Of a stretch of 64,000 bases of DNA, positions 23,201 to 37,235 are shown in pieces. A program made the translations under genes and the position numbers. Below the pieces are notes generated by a model. That model saw only the letters and a list, made by a program, of their open reading frames with translations, had not been told where the DNA came from and made no database searches. Each line of letters begins with the position of its first letter. Positions within the stretch are counted from its first letter, which is position 1. Where the stretch lies: positions 1,302,001 to 1,366,000 of the forward strand of contig WION01000004.1 in NCBI GenBank assembly GCA_015039365.1. The letters run 5' to 3'. The stretch comes from Amanita rubescens (Eukaryota > Basidiomycota > Agaricomycetes > Agaricales > Amanitaceae).

Positions 23201-25963
23201 ATATGCACGACTTTGAAGAACGGTTGGTTAGCTTGATTGAGGATAGATTTGGAGTGCTCGAGCGCTCTTTGGGCGAGAGACGGAACGATGGCATGCCTGT
23301 GTTAAACTCCAAGACGGAAGCGATGATTGCAGACATGGTTTCCTTGTTCCGAGTCCAGTTGCAAGAAAATGCTGTTAGGAGCTTGGAGGACAGTCAGATG
23401 GATGCCCGCGGTGAAATGGACTTTCAACTCATCAAGGATATTGTCGACCAAGGACACAAGGAGCTCGCAGGCATGTTGCGAAAGGAGCTCATCCACGGCT
23501 CAGAACGTCAGCCCCAAGTGCAATATTTGGAGGATACCGTCGTTCGTTCCGTGGAGGACGTCTGTTCGCGGACTATCAACGCCATTATGGACGCCATGGC
23601 CGATTTAGCCGCGAGGCAAGAAGCGGCCGTCAATCGCGTGGCATCTGCGCCTGTTTGGGAGCGCGATGCCTTGGTCGAAAAGCTCGTCGGCGTGTTCTCA
23701 CCCATGTTGCAACAGCATCAGCAGCAGCATCAGCAGCAGCAGCAGGCGCCCCGCGTGGACCCGATCGATTACGAGTTTTTGACGAGCCAATTGGCGCAGG
23801 CCGTCAAGCCGCACATATCTCAGCTCATTGATCTGGCGGCGGACAAGCGCGAGACGGCGAGTCTTATCGTCGATCAGATTTTGCCGATGTTGCCTGTACA
23901 GACTCCGGCTCTCGATATGGACGCGTTGACGATTAAGCTAACGACGGAAGTGCGAAGAGCTATAGCCCCCATTGACGCACACGAGATTAAAGAGCAGGTG
24001 GCGGATCTGGTGATTGAGAGGTTGGATTCGAGGTTGGCTGTAAGGGATAAGGCGTTCAGTGTTGATGTGATGGCAGCCAGGGTTGCGGAAAGTGTGACTG
24101 GCGTGGTTGAAGGGTCCATTACGAAGATCCGGGGCACGCTCGACAAGGCGGTGGAGCAGCGGACTGGCGTTGAAGAGCTGTCATTGAAGATATCAGAGTT
24201 GCCTGCCAAGTTGGCGGAGCGGTTGGACGGTCTCGCAGATGCTCAAGATAAAATTATGTCCCATCTCGACAAGCCGACGTCGACGGTGAAAGGTGGTGTG
24301 GATGAGAGCATTGCGGTCAACCTTGAGCAGCTTTTGTGTTCGCAAAAGAAATTGGAGGGTCGCGATGAAGAATTGCTGACGCTGAATAAGGAGATCCTGG
24401 ACAAACTGCTGAGTCTTCCCGATGTTCTGGTGGCTGCATCGAACGTCTTGTCAGATACGCACTCGGAGCTAGTGTCGTCTGTTGAATCATCGAGACGCGA
24501 AGTCGATGAGCTACGCAAGTTGAACGCCGAGTACCAAGTTCAGGTAGTCAAGGCGCGCAGTGCGCACGGCCAGGTCCGCGTCGAGAAGGATGCAGTCAGC
24601 GACAAGCTTGCATCTGCTGAGGCTGACAGAGATCGCCTTCGAGCTCAATTCACAGAGGCGCAGACGGAAAAGGCGGCGCATGCAACTGAGATTATGTCGC
24701 TCAAGATTCGGAATGTTGAACTGGAAGAGGCATTGTCGCAGGCGCTAGCTAGGTTCGAGGCGGCTGACGTGTCCGCGGCGTCGACCCAACAACGTTTGGC
24801 GGGGCTAGAACAGACTAACCATGATTTGAGTGATGAGAAGCAGGATCTCCAGGCAACGGTTCGTTTGCGATGTTCCAGGTTTAAGTTGCTCGTCAGGCTG
24901 ATGGCAATCTGCTCTAGGTCGAATCTCTCAACATGCAGCTCAACTATTCCAACCGGGACAAAGAAGCGGCTACACTGTCGCTCGAGCAGGCCCAGAAGCA
25001 GAATGAAGAGTTGCTTATGCAGCAGGGTCACTGGGACTCGTTGCGACATGCCGCCGAGAAGATTGACACATTGACTAACCTTATCGGCCAGGCTGACAAT
25101 GATGAATTGAAGGAACTCCGGCTTGCTCGCGACCGCACCAAGGACATTCGAGGCGGAGCACGCCACGTTGCAGAAACGGCTCAAGGATGCAGAAAACAAG
25201 GCATCGAATAGCGACAGGACGGCGAGCACCGTCCGTCAAACTTTGGCTCAGGCTCAGCAACGCTCATCAGAGTGGGAGCGTCGTACTAGGGAGGCTGAGG
25301 GTCAATTAGAGCTGACGCAGACGAGGCTTGAGCAGGCTGAACAGACGCAGGCACAAATGGAGACCGATTTATCGCTCGTTAAACTTCAGTTGGAAGAACG
25401 TGAAGCCGAAGATCGTCTAGCCAAGGTGTGTACATCATCCTTTGATGATGATTGAGGCGAATGTTTATTTTGCTTTACCAATACTATAGGATCGCGAAGT
25501 CAAGTTGCGTGATCACATCGCCGCATTAGAGGCCAAGGTGGCTCGCATCCAGATTGAGCTCGAGCAAGCCAAAACGCCTAAATTGTCTCAAGCTGCCGCT
25601 ATCACCGTTGCACCTTCTCCGTTTAGGGCAATCACCAACGGTGGAGGTGCACAATCCGATTCCCGTGCACGCGCTGTGTATAACATGCGATCACCTACTC
25701 CGAATCCACATCCCCGTCCCATATCTCAATCAAGCTTTAACAGCGCAACCCCACCATCTGGAACTGTCTGGGACTCTATGCATGCCCCTAGACAGCCATA
25801 CCCCACGCCATCTACACATTTAAAGAAGTACCCATACCTTGGGCCCTCGTCGCCCCGGGGACAATATAATACCCATAATTATCACCGCCCTGCAGCACCG
25901 TCACCCACCCCAAGTGTAGTCTCCGTTACACCAACTCAACGCGAAGACGGATGGTGGTCATGA
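20204..25963 (+). CDS. Upa2-like multi-PAM2 coiled-coil protein with C-terminal GWW
   Basis: Six exons encode roughly 1,800 residues. The N-terminal third is disordered (Pro/Gln/Ser-rich). It contains PLNVSAPEFKPGGFTF (22054-22101), a good match to the PAM2 consensus (LNxxAxEFxP) that binds the MLLE domain of poly(A)-binding protein. A second, weaker copy is TLNPFAKPFVFG (21862-21897). Acidic and polyQ linkers follow, then long heptad-rich coiled coil over about 23.2-25.5 kb. The last residues are QREDGWWS. PAM2 motifs, a dimerising coiled coil and a terminal GWW are the described layout of Ustilago maydis Upa2, a core part of endosome-coupled mRNA transport along microtubules. Orthology is my inference. 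The coiled-coil frame breaks once at about 25146, restored by removing one A. The start is the first ATG after the divergent promoter. Confidence 0.75.
23707..23746 (+). repeat. CAG/CAT repeat (polyglutamine-histidine) in the PAM2-GWW gene
   Basis: CAG and CAT codons alternate, encoding a Gln-rich stretch that interrupts the coiled-coil region. It is simple-sequence and likely length-variable. Confidence 0.8.
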
Positions 25964-26360
25964 AAAGAAAACGATTCCCCCTTATTCCCAAATTCTTCTG
26001 CTTAATACCAACATTTTTAATCGCATAACATTCCCCAACACATAGCCTTGCTACATCATTAATACCTCTTGACATTGTGGAACTTCAACTTGTCTTATTT
26101 CTCAATAATCATCTATGCACTTTTTATACCTTTTTTTTCATTCGATCTGATAACCGTTATTTCTTCGTTATATACATACCCCTGATTTCTTTTGTGCATT
26201 CCATCGATTTATTAGACGGTGATGGTCAACTTTGAGAGCACAAACGTCTTGGATGAGATACTTATTCTATGAATATACAAATTGGATATTGTGAGGACAT
26301 AGCCTGTCTCGAATAATAGATTGCCGCCACGAGAATTAGAGGTAGAATGATGATCCCAGG
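25964..26360. other. Convergent 3' region, nothing recognised
   Basis: A T-rich tail-to-tail gap between the PAM2/GWW gene and the OSBP gene. It probably holds both 3' UTRs and poly(A) sites. No gene is seen. Confidence 0.6.
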
Positions 26361-28121
26361 TTAAGATGCTAATGACTGTGACGGCTGGGGAAATAGCCAA
26401 TCCTTGACCGCTTCTGTCGCAGCACCAGGATCATCGGGTAAACTGAAAACGTGCGTTAATATCATGGAAAACCCGTTGGAGGTTAAGACGTACGATATCT
26501 TTGGCACCCAATGATCGTTCTTGAGCTCGAAGAATCTGGGAATATGCTTTTCCCCGTGTTCCTCCATCCTCCGACGTCTCTCTCGTTGAGCATCTTCGAC
26601 CGCAGTTTTGGATGTAGTAGCTTTCTCCATGTCCTTCTGCTGAATGGCATCCGTTAATGCTGACCACAACCTATTTATTTAAATCTCAGCACAATGCATG
26701 ATGCAAACTATCAGAACGTACCGCCTTGACTCGTTTGGCTCCTGCTCCTCCAACGGAGGTACCGTCTTTGGTGCGATCTTGTCTCCATCCTTTGCTACGT
26801 CGAATAGTGTGCGCCTTCTACCAGTCTGTCCGGAAAATGAATGAATGACGCCTCTCAACTGCGAGTTACTGTTGTAACTCACCTTGGACAACCTCAACTC
26901 GAGAATATTACTCCATTTACCCGACACTTCCCCGATTTCGTTCGAATCCCTTCGTATGCGACCAGCCACGGCGTTGTAGGTGCCCGAGAAAAACCCCTGT
27001 TGGCGGTCAGGAGATGAACAAAGCCTAGTCAGACGCGAAAAAGATACGAACTTTTGTTTTGAACTCTACATCAGCAAACATTCTGTTCCTCTCGTTCTTG
27101 GCGATGCAAGTGTCCCCTAGCTCGAGCACCATCTTTCCAAAGAGTATTCCCCGAGCATACATATTCGGCATGGTTATGACATACTCTATAGAGATCGTCA
27201 GGGCTATGTATGCCATTCAGGAAGATGAATGGCGCACCGCCGTCTTCGGGTTTGCCTAGTAGCGTGACGCGGTTCTCGCCGTCCATAACGGTAGCGACAC
27301 TGTTGCCGAGGAATCTAGACTTGGGTTTGAGTTCGCCAATAATCTTGACGCGGTTAACAGGTGAAATGTAAAAGAAAGCAGATATAGGTGGATGATGCGA
27401 AACTTTTTTTTGCAGTGGTAAGTGAACCTATTGATATCAGGAGATCAAAAGCATACCTTGTTCCGCGATGTAAAAGCCTTGTGTTCCATTCGGATAGTCA
27501 TATCTACATCTAAAAAATTCCCCGAGAATTGGATTATACCTACAAAGATCGGTGGTGGGCAGACGATAGCATGAGGCACACTGATCAAACTTACGGTTTC
27601 TTAACTCCCTTGGGCTTGATGTGCCATCCTGACAGGTAATATTGAAGAACTCTAACGAAACGCTCTTCGGCACTATCCACTTCGTCCGCGCTGTGGAGCA
27701 ATGAGAAAGGAGCTTCACCTGATCCGTGATGTGAACTTGCCCGAAGATGAGGTCAGGGTGAGACATAAAGTCGGTAATCCGCTCTAGCATACTCCTAGGT
27801 TCTAGGACGAAAGTTGGAAATGTAACCCGAGACAGGTCCATGCCCACACTGCGGGAACGCGTTAGCATTCTGACTGGGTGGCGCTGCTGAGCCACTCACC
27901 GAAGTTGAGATATAATCGAGGTGATGATAGAGCCTTCATTCTCATCCCTGATTTCGGAGTCAGAGTCGTCGTTAAAGAACATGGAGGTAGGGAGATACAG
28001 ACAAGATCGATGTATCGTCTGGTTCTGTGTCGGAAGGAGGGCTGGTGTCGTCCTCAAGCGAACCGCGTGGCTTGACGGCCCGAGTGATATGGGAACCGGC
28101 TTGGCTGAATAGGCCCATCAT
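26361..28121 (-). CDS. Oxysterol-binding protein, short Kes1/Osh4-type
   Basis: A lipid-transfer protein moving sterol and phosphatidylinositol 4-phosphate between membranes. After a short acidic N-terminus comes the ORD lid and core: SIISQLRSVGMDLSRVTFP, FVLEPRSMLERITDF, the fingerprint EQVSHHPPISAFFYI (across an intron at about 27405-27455), EYVITMPNMYARGILFGK, and the C-terminal WVPKISLPDDPGAATEAV. There is no PH domain or ankyrin repeat, so it is the soluble short form. At least seven introns of 45-60 nt are present. The N-terminal frame slips near 27983: LSVSPYL and the next MFFNDDSDSE join if one base is removed. Start: tandem ATGs at 28121 and 28118. It lies 80 bp downstream of DBP3 on the same strand. 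Confidence 0.94.
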
Positions 28122-28200
28122 GGTTGAAGAGAGCAAAGTTTGTAATTAGATGGAAATCAACAAGAAGGACCGTGTCCTTATTTCAAGTTCAAGTAGCACA

Positions 28201-30570
<2,370 letters not shown>

Positions 30571-31256
30571 GCTGGTCACGGTACTATACTTGAAAAAATT
30601 GGCTTTCAATGTGTAGCTTCCTCATTCGGAAAAGAGATGATCAGATCAGATCTATCGGGCCAGTTTAGCAAGATGCATCGATGCGGTCCGAACATCCGAA
30701 CATCCGCTAGGTTATACAGGCCCGAAACCATTCGCCAACGAGACAGTCTTTATTGCATGTTTGACACCTTTTGAATTGGATATCTGACTCTCGGCTCTAA
30801 TCGATGTCAGGGGTCTCCATTACATGTCCCCGCCACGGAGACTAGGCGGCCGGCTTGGAACAGACAAAATTGGAGTTGTCCGTTCCTATTGGAAAGTTGG
30901 ACACAACCAAGACGAGTAATGTCGGACGCACAATCAGTCGCCCCTTGTCTGAAGAACTGAGAAGACAAGACACCGTTCATAGCCTTGCCATTACATAAGA
31001 TGTCATTGCAGAATGGGCCCTGATTGCAGTGCTACTAGTGACCGTTCTCTGTCAGTGTGAGCACCTACCCACCTTTGTTCAAACATATCTACAAGCCACG
31101 CCTTCGAAGTTGTACAGGCATTGGTTTATCTCTTACCAAGTTTTTTTTCATTTATTTCCTTCGCCGCGGGTACGTAGGCATGAAATTGCCCAGTACCAAT
31201 TCACCGCTTCTAACGTTCTCAACGATTCAAATACAGGCGGTTCATACCTTTTTTTC
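30571..31256. other. Intergenic, nothing recognised
   Basis: Divergent gap between DBP3 and the ADAM gene. No coding exon or repeat stands out. It should hold both promoters. Confidence 0.5.
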
Positions 31257-34200
31257 ATGCATATTCTTCACCTATTACCTACGCTTGTTGCTTCAATCCT
31301 GATCTGTAAATCGATCCATGTTTCTGGTATGTTGCACCTTCTTACCGTTGATTCTGGTAACAACTATCTGTAGCACACAGCCAACGCGCGCGCCTTATCA
31401 AGAGACTGACACATCCTTCGACGATTTCACTCGAGGTTCTTCCGAGGTCTAATTTTGCAAACTTTGTTCACGCACGTAACGAAAACGCTACCCCGACCTT
31501 ACTTCATGACGATAGTTTTCGACTAACAATATCCGCGTTTGACGAGATATTCCACCTACACCTGCGCCCTAACGATCACCTAATCCATCCTGCTGCCCGC
31601 GTTATATACTACACAACAGCTTTAGATGGGTCCATTCAGAAACAGACAATTCCACTCCCTCGTGAGACGGTTAAAGCTTACTGGGGTGAAGTAATTGCTA
31701 CGTATCATTCACCCACGCGTATGCGAGAGGACGCCGCTCGCGTCGTGCACCACTCCCACCCAGCCGAGCTAGGGTTTGCTCGTATCGTGGTACATGATCT
31801 GGGTAACAGCGGTCTAGGCATTGCACCCGAGTATGAGGGCGCCTTCTCAGTCCATGGTGAAATCTACCATATAATGACCAAGGACAATTACCTCAGAAGG
31901 AAGCAACCCTTGGATCCTCCTCTTGACGAGCATAGTGGTCCGGAGACTGGCCTTGTGATCTGGCGCGAATCGGACGTCATGACACCAGCAGAGGAATACA
32001 GCATCTCTGATGAGGAACCCGGTGCTAATCAAGTAATTTCCGAGGCGCAAATGTGCGGTTATGATAAACTGGGATATAATTCCCCTGGCGAGAATCCTGT
32101 GTTACAAAAGTCCTTCCAAACAAAGACCCGATGGGTGGATCCATTGTGGGCCATCCTCGGAAATAGTGAGCTGTATGCCCGTGATGATGTTGCAGCTGGT
32201 GGTATCGGAATGGACTCAAAGTATGTGAGAAGCACAGATAATTTATTACTACGACTGACTTCTTCAGCTTTGTCAACAACATAGGCGTATCAACTGGGTG
32301 TCCCACGAGTCAGAAAGTGGTCAGTTTCTGCGTTGTATTATACTATTGATTATCCATACGAGATAGGTCTACATGGGAGTTGCTGCCGACTGCGAATATG
32401 TCACAAGACATGGAACGCAAGATGATGCACGTAAGGCAATTCTGACTGATTGGAACACCGCTAGTGCACTTTATAAGGTTTATCTCGCTTGATTTTTTTT
32501 TTGGTGCACTAAAATATTACCTGACGCAGAGCACATTCAATGTCAGTCTGGGGATCGTCGAGCTTCAAGTCCAGCCACCAACGTGAATATTAGTTCACAT
32601 CGTTTTTATTGTGAAGCTCATGTTATACAGTTGTCCTTCCCAACCGGATCCGACGCTGCCCTGGAATATTCCATGTTCTGGCGCGGCGCTAGATGATCGC
32701 CTTTCAATATTCTCGAAATGGAGAGGACAAAAGGGCCAAGATGGTGCAGGACTATGGCATCTGATGAGTGGATGTCCAACAGGAGCCGAAGTGGGGATTG
32801 CTTGGCTTGCGACCTTGTCCGTTACTAGATTGCTATCGTGCTTCCGTATTGATCTCACCCCAGGTGCCAAACGACTGCCACGCCTGGAAGCTCAAATCAA
32901 TCGGTTTCTGGGACGGCCGTTTCCACGTATGGCCTCACTGAATGGCAGGTCATTGCCCATGAAATTGGTCATAACTTTGGTGCAATAGTAAGTAGCGTAA
33001 CATTCTTGTCGATATGCTGCCGCTGATTAGAGCCATCGAAGCACGATGTATGACCTAATTTCAAGCGGCTTCATTACTTGGTTAACTTCTACATCAGTGT
33101 ACTGCCGGCTGCAATATTACCGACTCTTGTTGTCCAGCGTCAACAACTACATGCAATTCCCAGTCGCAATTCATCATGAACCCCATTTCTCAGTCCACAG
33201 AAAAGTCATTTTCTCCCTGCACTCTTGGCAACATATGTATGTTCACACATGGCTGCTTTGTTCTCCTAACTGGGGTGCTCTAGGTTCTTTAATGGGCGGG
33301 GGGAATATGTTGACGGTGAGCTGTGTGGTTGACCCAGCACCAAATCAGCAAGTCATATCACTTCAAATGTGCGGCAATGGAATCGTCGAAAACGGAGAAG
33401 ATTGTGATCCAGGATTTAATGTAACATCCAACTGCTGCAATTCGGCCACTTGTAAATTCACGCCCGGTGCGGTTTGTGATCCTGCAAGTAGCTCCTGTTG
33501 CACTGCACAATGTTCCTTTGCACCATCTACGCAGGTCTGTCGACCCGCAAAGGATCCCGGATGTGATTTTGCAGAGATGTGTACCGGTAATTCATCGACT
33601 TGTCCTCCAGACCACTTCGCGTCAAACGGTGAGTACTTACAATAATAGTCCAGTCCCGATTATGAATCAGTTTTGAAGGCAAATCATGCGGTTCTGGTCT
33701 CAACTGCGCTTCGGGGCTGTGCACTTCACTCTCCCGTACGTGTTCATGTCAGATCAGATCTAAACTTATCTTGATCCTATGGAACGGTAGTCCAATGCCA
33801 ATCAGTTGGCGGTTCCATGGGATATAACACTTCGTGTCCAAATCACGGTGACACTTCTTGTCAGGTGTCATGCCAGGATCCAAAAAACGCGAATACATGC
33901 GTGCTCCTCGGTGCGCTCCTTGTGGATGGTTCTCCTTGTGGTATGTCATAACATTGTCGTTGCGGCACCCGAGTTGACCCTTTGAAAAGGATACGGCGGA
34001 ACGTGCAGTAGCGGAAAATGTCAGCCAGGAAGCCTAATGGCCCAAATAAAGGTGATTTTTGATGCTTCGATACTGGTTTCTGCGTGTACCCATCATGCAT
34101 GTGAAATAGGCGTGGTATACACAGAACTTGCAAATCGCGATTCCCGCCACCATCGCGGCTGCTATTCTAATATTGTCCCTGTTGTGGATTCTCGTTGCAG

Positions 34201-34513
34201 GTTCGTACCTAATAACGTCTACAACAGGAAACATGATTGATGTCTGTCATTGTCCACAGCCATTAGGCGTTGCTGCGAAGGAAACAGGAGAGCCGCGATC
34301 AGGAAACAGCACCTGCGTCATCAAGCGAAGATACAGAGATATGACAGCGGATCTTCGCAGCCGTCGATGGCGGGTATACCCGGGTATGTCATTCTCGTGT
34401 ATGTATCACTGGAAACTGACGCTGAGTTGACTTTCCCTAGTGCTCATTTCATTCCGGCCGATGATACTCATTCACGATCCATGAACAGTAGTCAAACCTA
34501 TCGCCCGAAGTAG
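31257..34513 (+). CDS. Membrane-anchored ADAM metalloprotease (disintegrin-metalloprotease)
   Basis: A complete, intron-rich gene. The signal peptide is [18 protein letters not shown] propeptide follows ([19 protein letters not shown]). The reprolysin domain has [32 protein letters not shown] and the zinc site [10 protein letters not shown]+HD, then the Met-turn QFIMNP. The disintegrin domain contains [15 protein letters not shown] and [12 protein letters not shown] Cys-rich region, one TM helix ([19 protein letters not shown]) and a basic tail complete it. The third zinc-binding His is supplied by a 6-nt exon. The domain order is that of fungal ADAM proteins. All catalytic residues are present, so it is probably an active surface or secretory-pathway protease; substrate unknown. 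Yeast-type model fungi lack or have reduced versions. The start is the ATG giving the signal peptide. Confidence 0.93.
33042..33047 (+). other. 6-nt microexon in the ADAM gene
   Basis: Splicing GTAAGT (32988) to an AAG acceptor (33041), then GTATGA (33048) to CAG (33097), leaves only CACGAT. It encodes His-Asp and completes HExxHxxGxxHD with exact family spacing before CTAGC. The alternative upstream acceptor adds three residues and breaks the zinc-site spacing. Confidence 0.7.
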
Positions 34514-36009
34514 GCGGACGAGACCGTGATCATCGGAGGGGTGATTCTCCTTCCTGACTTCACAGGAGTTCATGAAAAGCTCACCGTGCATCAAGCCATG
34601 CATATCATTCTGTATCTAGTCATTTTACTCGTACGGTTACCATGCAATGACAACGGGAATTTTGATATGTTATGTCGACAGCTCTGAGATCTCAGATAAC
34701 CTTTTAAAACCTTCCTCGATAATCATCTAGTCTGATATATACCTGATATATAAATAAAACGATCTGAATATTGTGCCGAACGATAGATGCGTCCTATCAG
34801 CTATGATAGTCAAATGACTACTGCTGTGAACTCAAAAGCTGTCGTAATATATTCATGCTTCCTGGTGGCGTTGCCACATGTCATGCAGCTGATACCACAA
34901 ACTATGCTTTAATTTAAGTGTGCTGGCAAAAGCATATGCGATTACATCAACGCCATGCTTTGTCCCTTATATGGGGTCGTGAGGATTCCTGCGCGGGAAT
35001 TAAAAACATGCTCGAGAATAGGAACAAGATGGCGTTCGCGTGGGCTAGTTTCCTGTGATTGATAGGGCCGTTAGGGTGCTAGATGTGCCTTTAGATTTTC
35101 CTCATTACGGCAGTGACACAAGTTGCGGTGAAGCATTACCATGGGTATCCAGGTGGCGTTAACATCGGTGTTTGTCGGGTGACATTCTCACGATAGCAAT
35201 GGTTTCTCTTTAGGATGGAATGTCAGGGAAGTTTATCGATGTGTGGACCTCAGGGTCATTTGCGATTTGATATTCTAAAGTATCCATATGCGTCGGAACT
35301 AAAGAAGCCACCTGCATCAGGAGCCGCCAGGTTAGGTTGAGTTTTGGGTTTAGCTGGGCATGGTAAGATCTGTAGGAAGATGGACATGGAAGAAGACGGT
35401 GAATTGGCGGAGATTCGACCTAAAACGGCGATAGGAATAATGGGGTTCTGTTGCACTGCCATGTGTCGAACGTATGTTGCCGTGGGCACAAATATCACGA
35501 TTCGATGGCTTTGGGTACTAATGCCCCATTTCCTGGCTACATTCCAATCAGATAGAATTTATAGACATGGGTGGCACTGTCTGCGTTTCCAGTCAATATG
35601 ATGCTGTAAGACAAACGTTCCATACCTCTTTAGTGTTGCCGCTGTCGCTTAAGAGTAATGCTCCGGGGCCAATAAAGCTTCAAGTCTGAACGTTGCTATA
35701 ATTCAATACGGGGCTGATCAACGATGACGGATATATTGCCATTAGTCAGATGGAACAACTGATGGAAGACGCGGCAACTATAGGAGTTGAAGGGTCGTGC
35801 TACGTCGACATTGACCATATTGTTGTCCTACGTTGGTTTCCCAGGCCAGGATAACTAATGCGGTAAGAATGTTGATAGTGACAAGGTTATCGAGGGCCTG
35901 CGCCAACGTTCAGGTTCATAATAATTGAATTACACTTACGCTACATCAAATCAGCAGACCCTCTAACGCAAATGAAACTTGTGTACATATCGGGCACATC
36001 ACCATTACG
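34514..36009. other. Gene-poor 1.5-kb stretch
   Basis: Convergent gap between the ADAM and ClpP genes. I found only short open frames with no recognisable motif and no clear repeat. It is longer than most gaps here and may hold an eroded element or an untranslated RNA. Confidence 0.4.
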
Positions 36010-37164
36010 CTAGTTCTGTGGCCTCTTCTCGAGAATGCCGTCAACTATGCCGAATTCCATTGCCTCTTGCGCTAAACCAAATGGGTGTCAGCCATCGATG
36101 CCCAATCATTTAAATACTCACCAGTCATATAATAGTCGCGCTCGAGAGCTTTCTCTATTGACCCAAATTAGATATGCTAAAATCAACATGAAAGGCACGT
36201 ACCAAAACGCCCCAAGCCCTCGGCCACCGTTTCATCTTCCTTGCCGCAATGTTTTTGATATATACTAGTCAATAGATGCCGAATGCGGAGAATCTCCTTG
36301 GCGTGTATAGCAATGTCGGATGCTTGGCCTGACGCTCCTCCGGACGGCTCTAAGAGAATAAAACTCATATCCGACAACCACAAAATAAATAGGTCACGTA
36401 CGGTGGATCATGATACTGGCATTTGGAAGACAATGCCTTTTCCCCCGCTCTCCGGCAGCGAGAAGAAGAGATCCCATAGATGCAGCCATCCCAAGGCTGT
36501 AGGTATGAATAGGAGAAGAGACATACTATGCCACATTGAGTACACCCCTGGTCATCGGAAGCTCCGAACTCACTTGCATCTGGAACTACGTCAGCACTAT
36601 AAACTTTGCAAATTAAACAGTCACAATACCGTGTCATATATAGCGAGCCCCGCAGTCACGCTTCCGCCCGGTGAATTGATATATAGGTGAATTGGTTTCG
36701 AAGAGTCCTCCGCTTCTAAGAACAAAAGTTGGGCAACGATTAGTGTCGAGTCTGAGTCTCGTATCTAATCATAAGTAATTTGAAGGAAGATATGGATGAA
36801 TGACCCACTGGACCATGAAGCATTATCACTCGCTCTCGCAATAATCGAGAAAATATATCATATGAGCGTTCGCCTCTACCCTGTGAATTGTTAACTGATG
36901 TGGGGAGAATATGGGTCGTTTTCATACAGTCTGCTCTATGACTATTGGCACGAGATTGGCAGAAGGTGGTGACTGCCACTTGTCCTGGATTTCGCGCAGT
37001 GAACCAGCTAATGGATGGAAACTGCGCTTTTTCGCAGCTGATAGCGCAGTGCGAACGACGGAAGTTCGGGAGAACATAATCGAGGTTGAAAAAAAGCAAA
37101 TATTTAATAAGCGTGGATCCCGAGTTGCAAACACGCGTGACAGACGCGTCAACATCACCCACAC
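36010..37164 (-). CDS. CLPP: Mitochondrial ClpP protease
   Basis: The proteolytic chamber subunit that works with a ClpX-type unfoldase in the mitochondrial matrix. The N-terminus ([16 protein letters not shown], rich in Arg and hydrophobics) looks like a presequence. Then come [20 protein letters not shown] and [37 protein letters not shown] (Gly-rich oxyanion loop), [19 protein letters not shown] with the catalytic Ser, [19 protein letters not shown] with the catalytic His, and [11 protein letters not shown] with the catalytic Asp context. The end is [15 protein letters not shown]. Seven or eight short exons. The exon joining IYDT-MQ to LGMAASMG (about 36530-36600) does not read cleanly and may carry one extra G. 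All three catalytic residues are present. The start is only 71 bp from divergent BRR6/BRL1. Confidence 0.9.
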
Positions 37165-37235
37165 TCTAAGCGTGCTCGACGACGTCGGCGATAACCATGA
37201 AACATTCTAGAACAGAACGGTCGACCGAGGCGCCC

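Noticed and set aside
36283..36690. Plus-strand open frame of 135 codons
   Set aside because: Antisense to the ClpP exons; the minus strand carries the catalytic Ser and His blocks.
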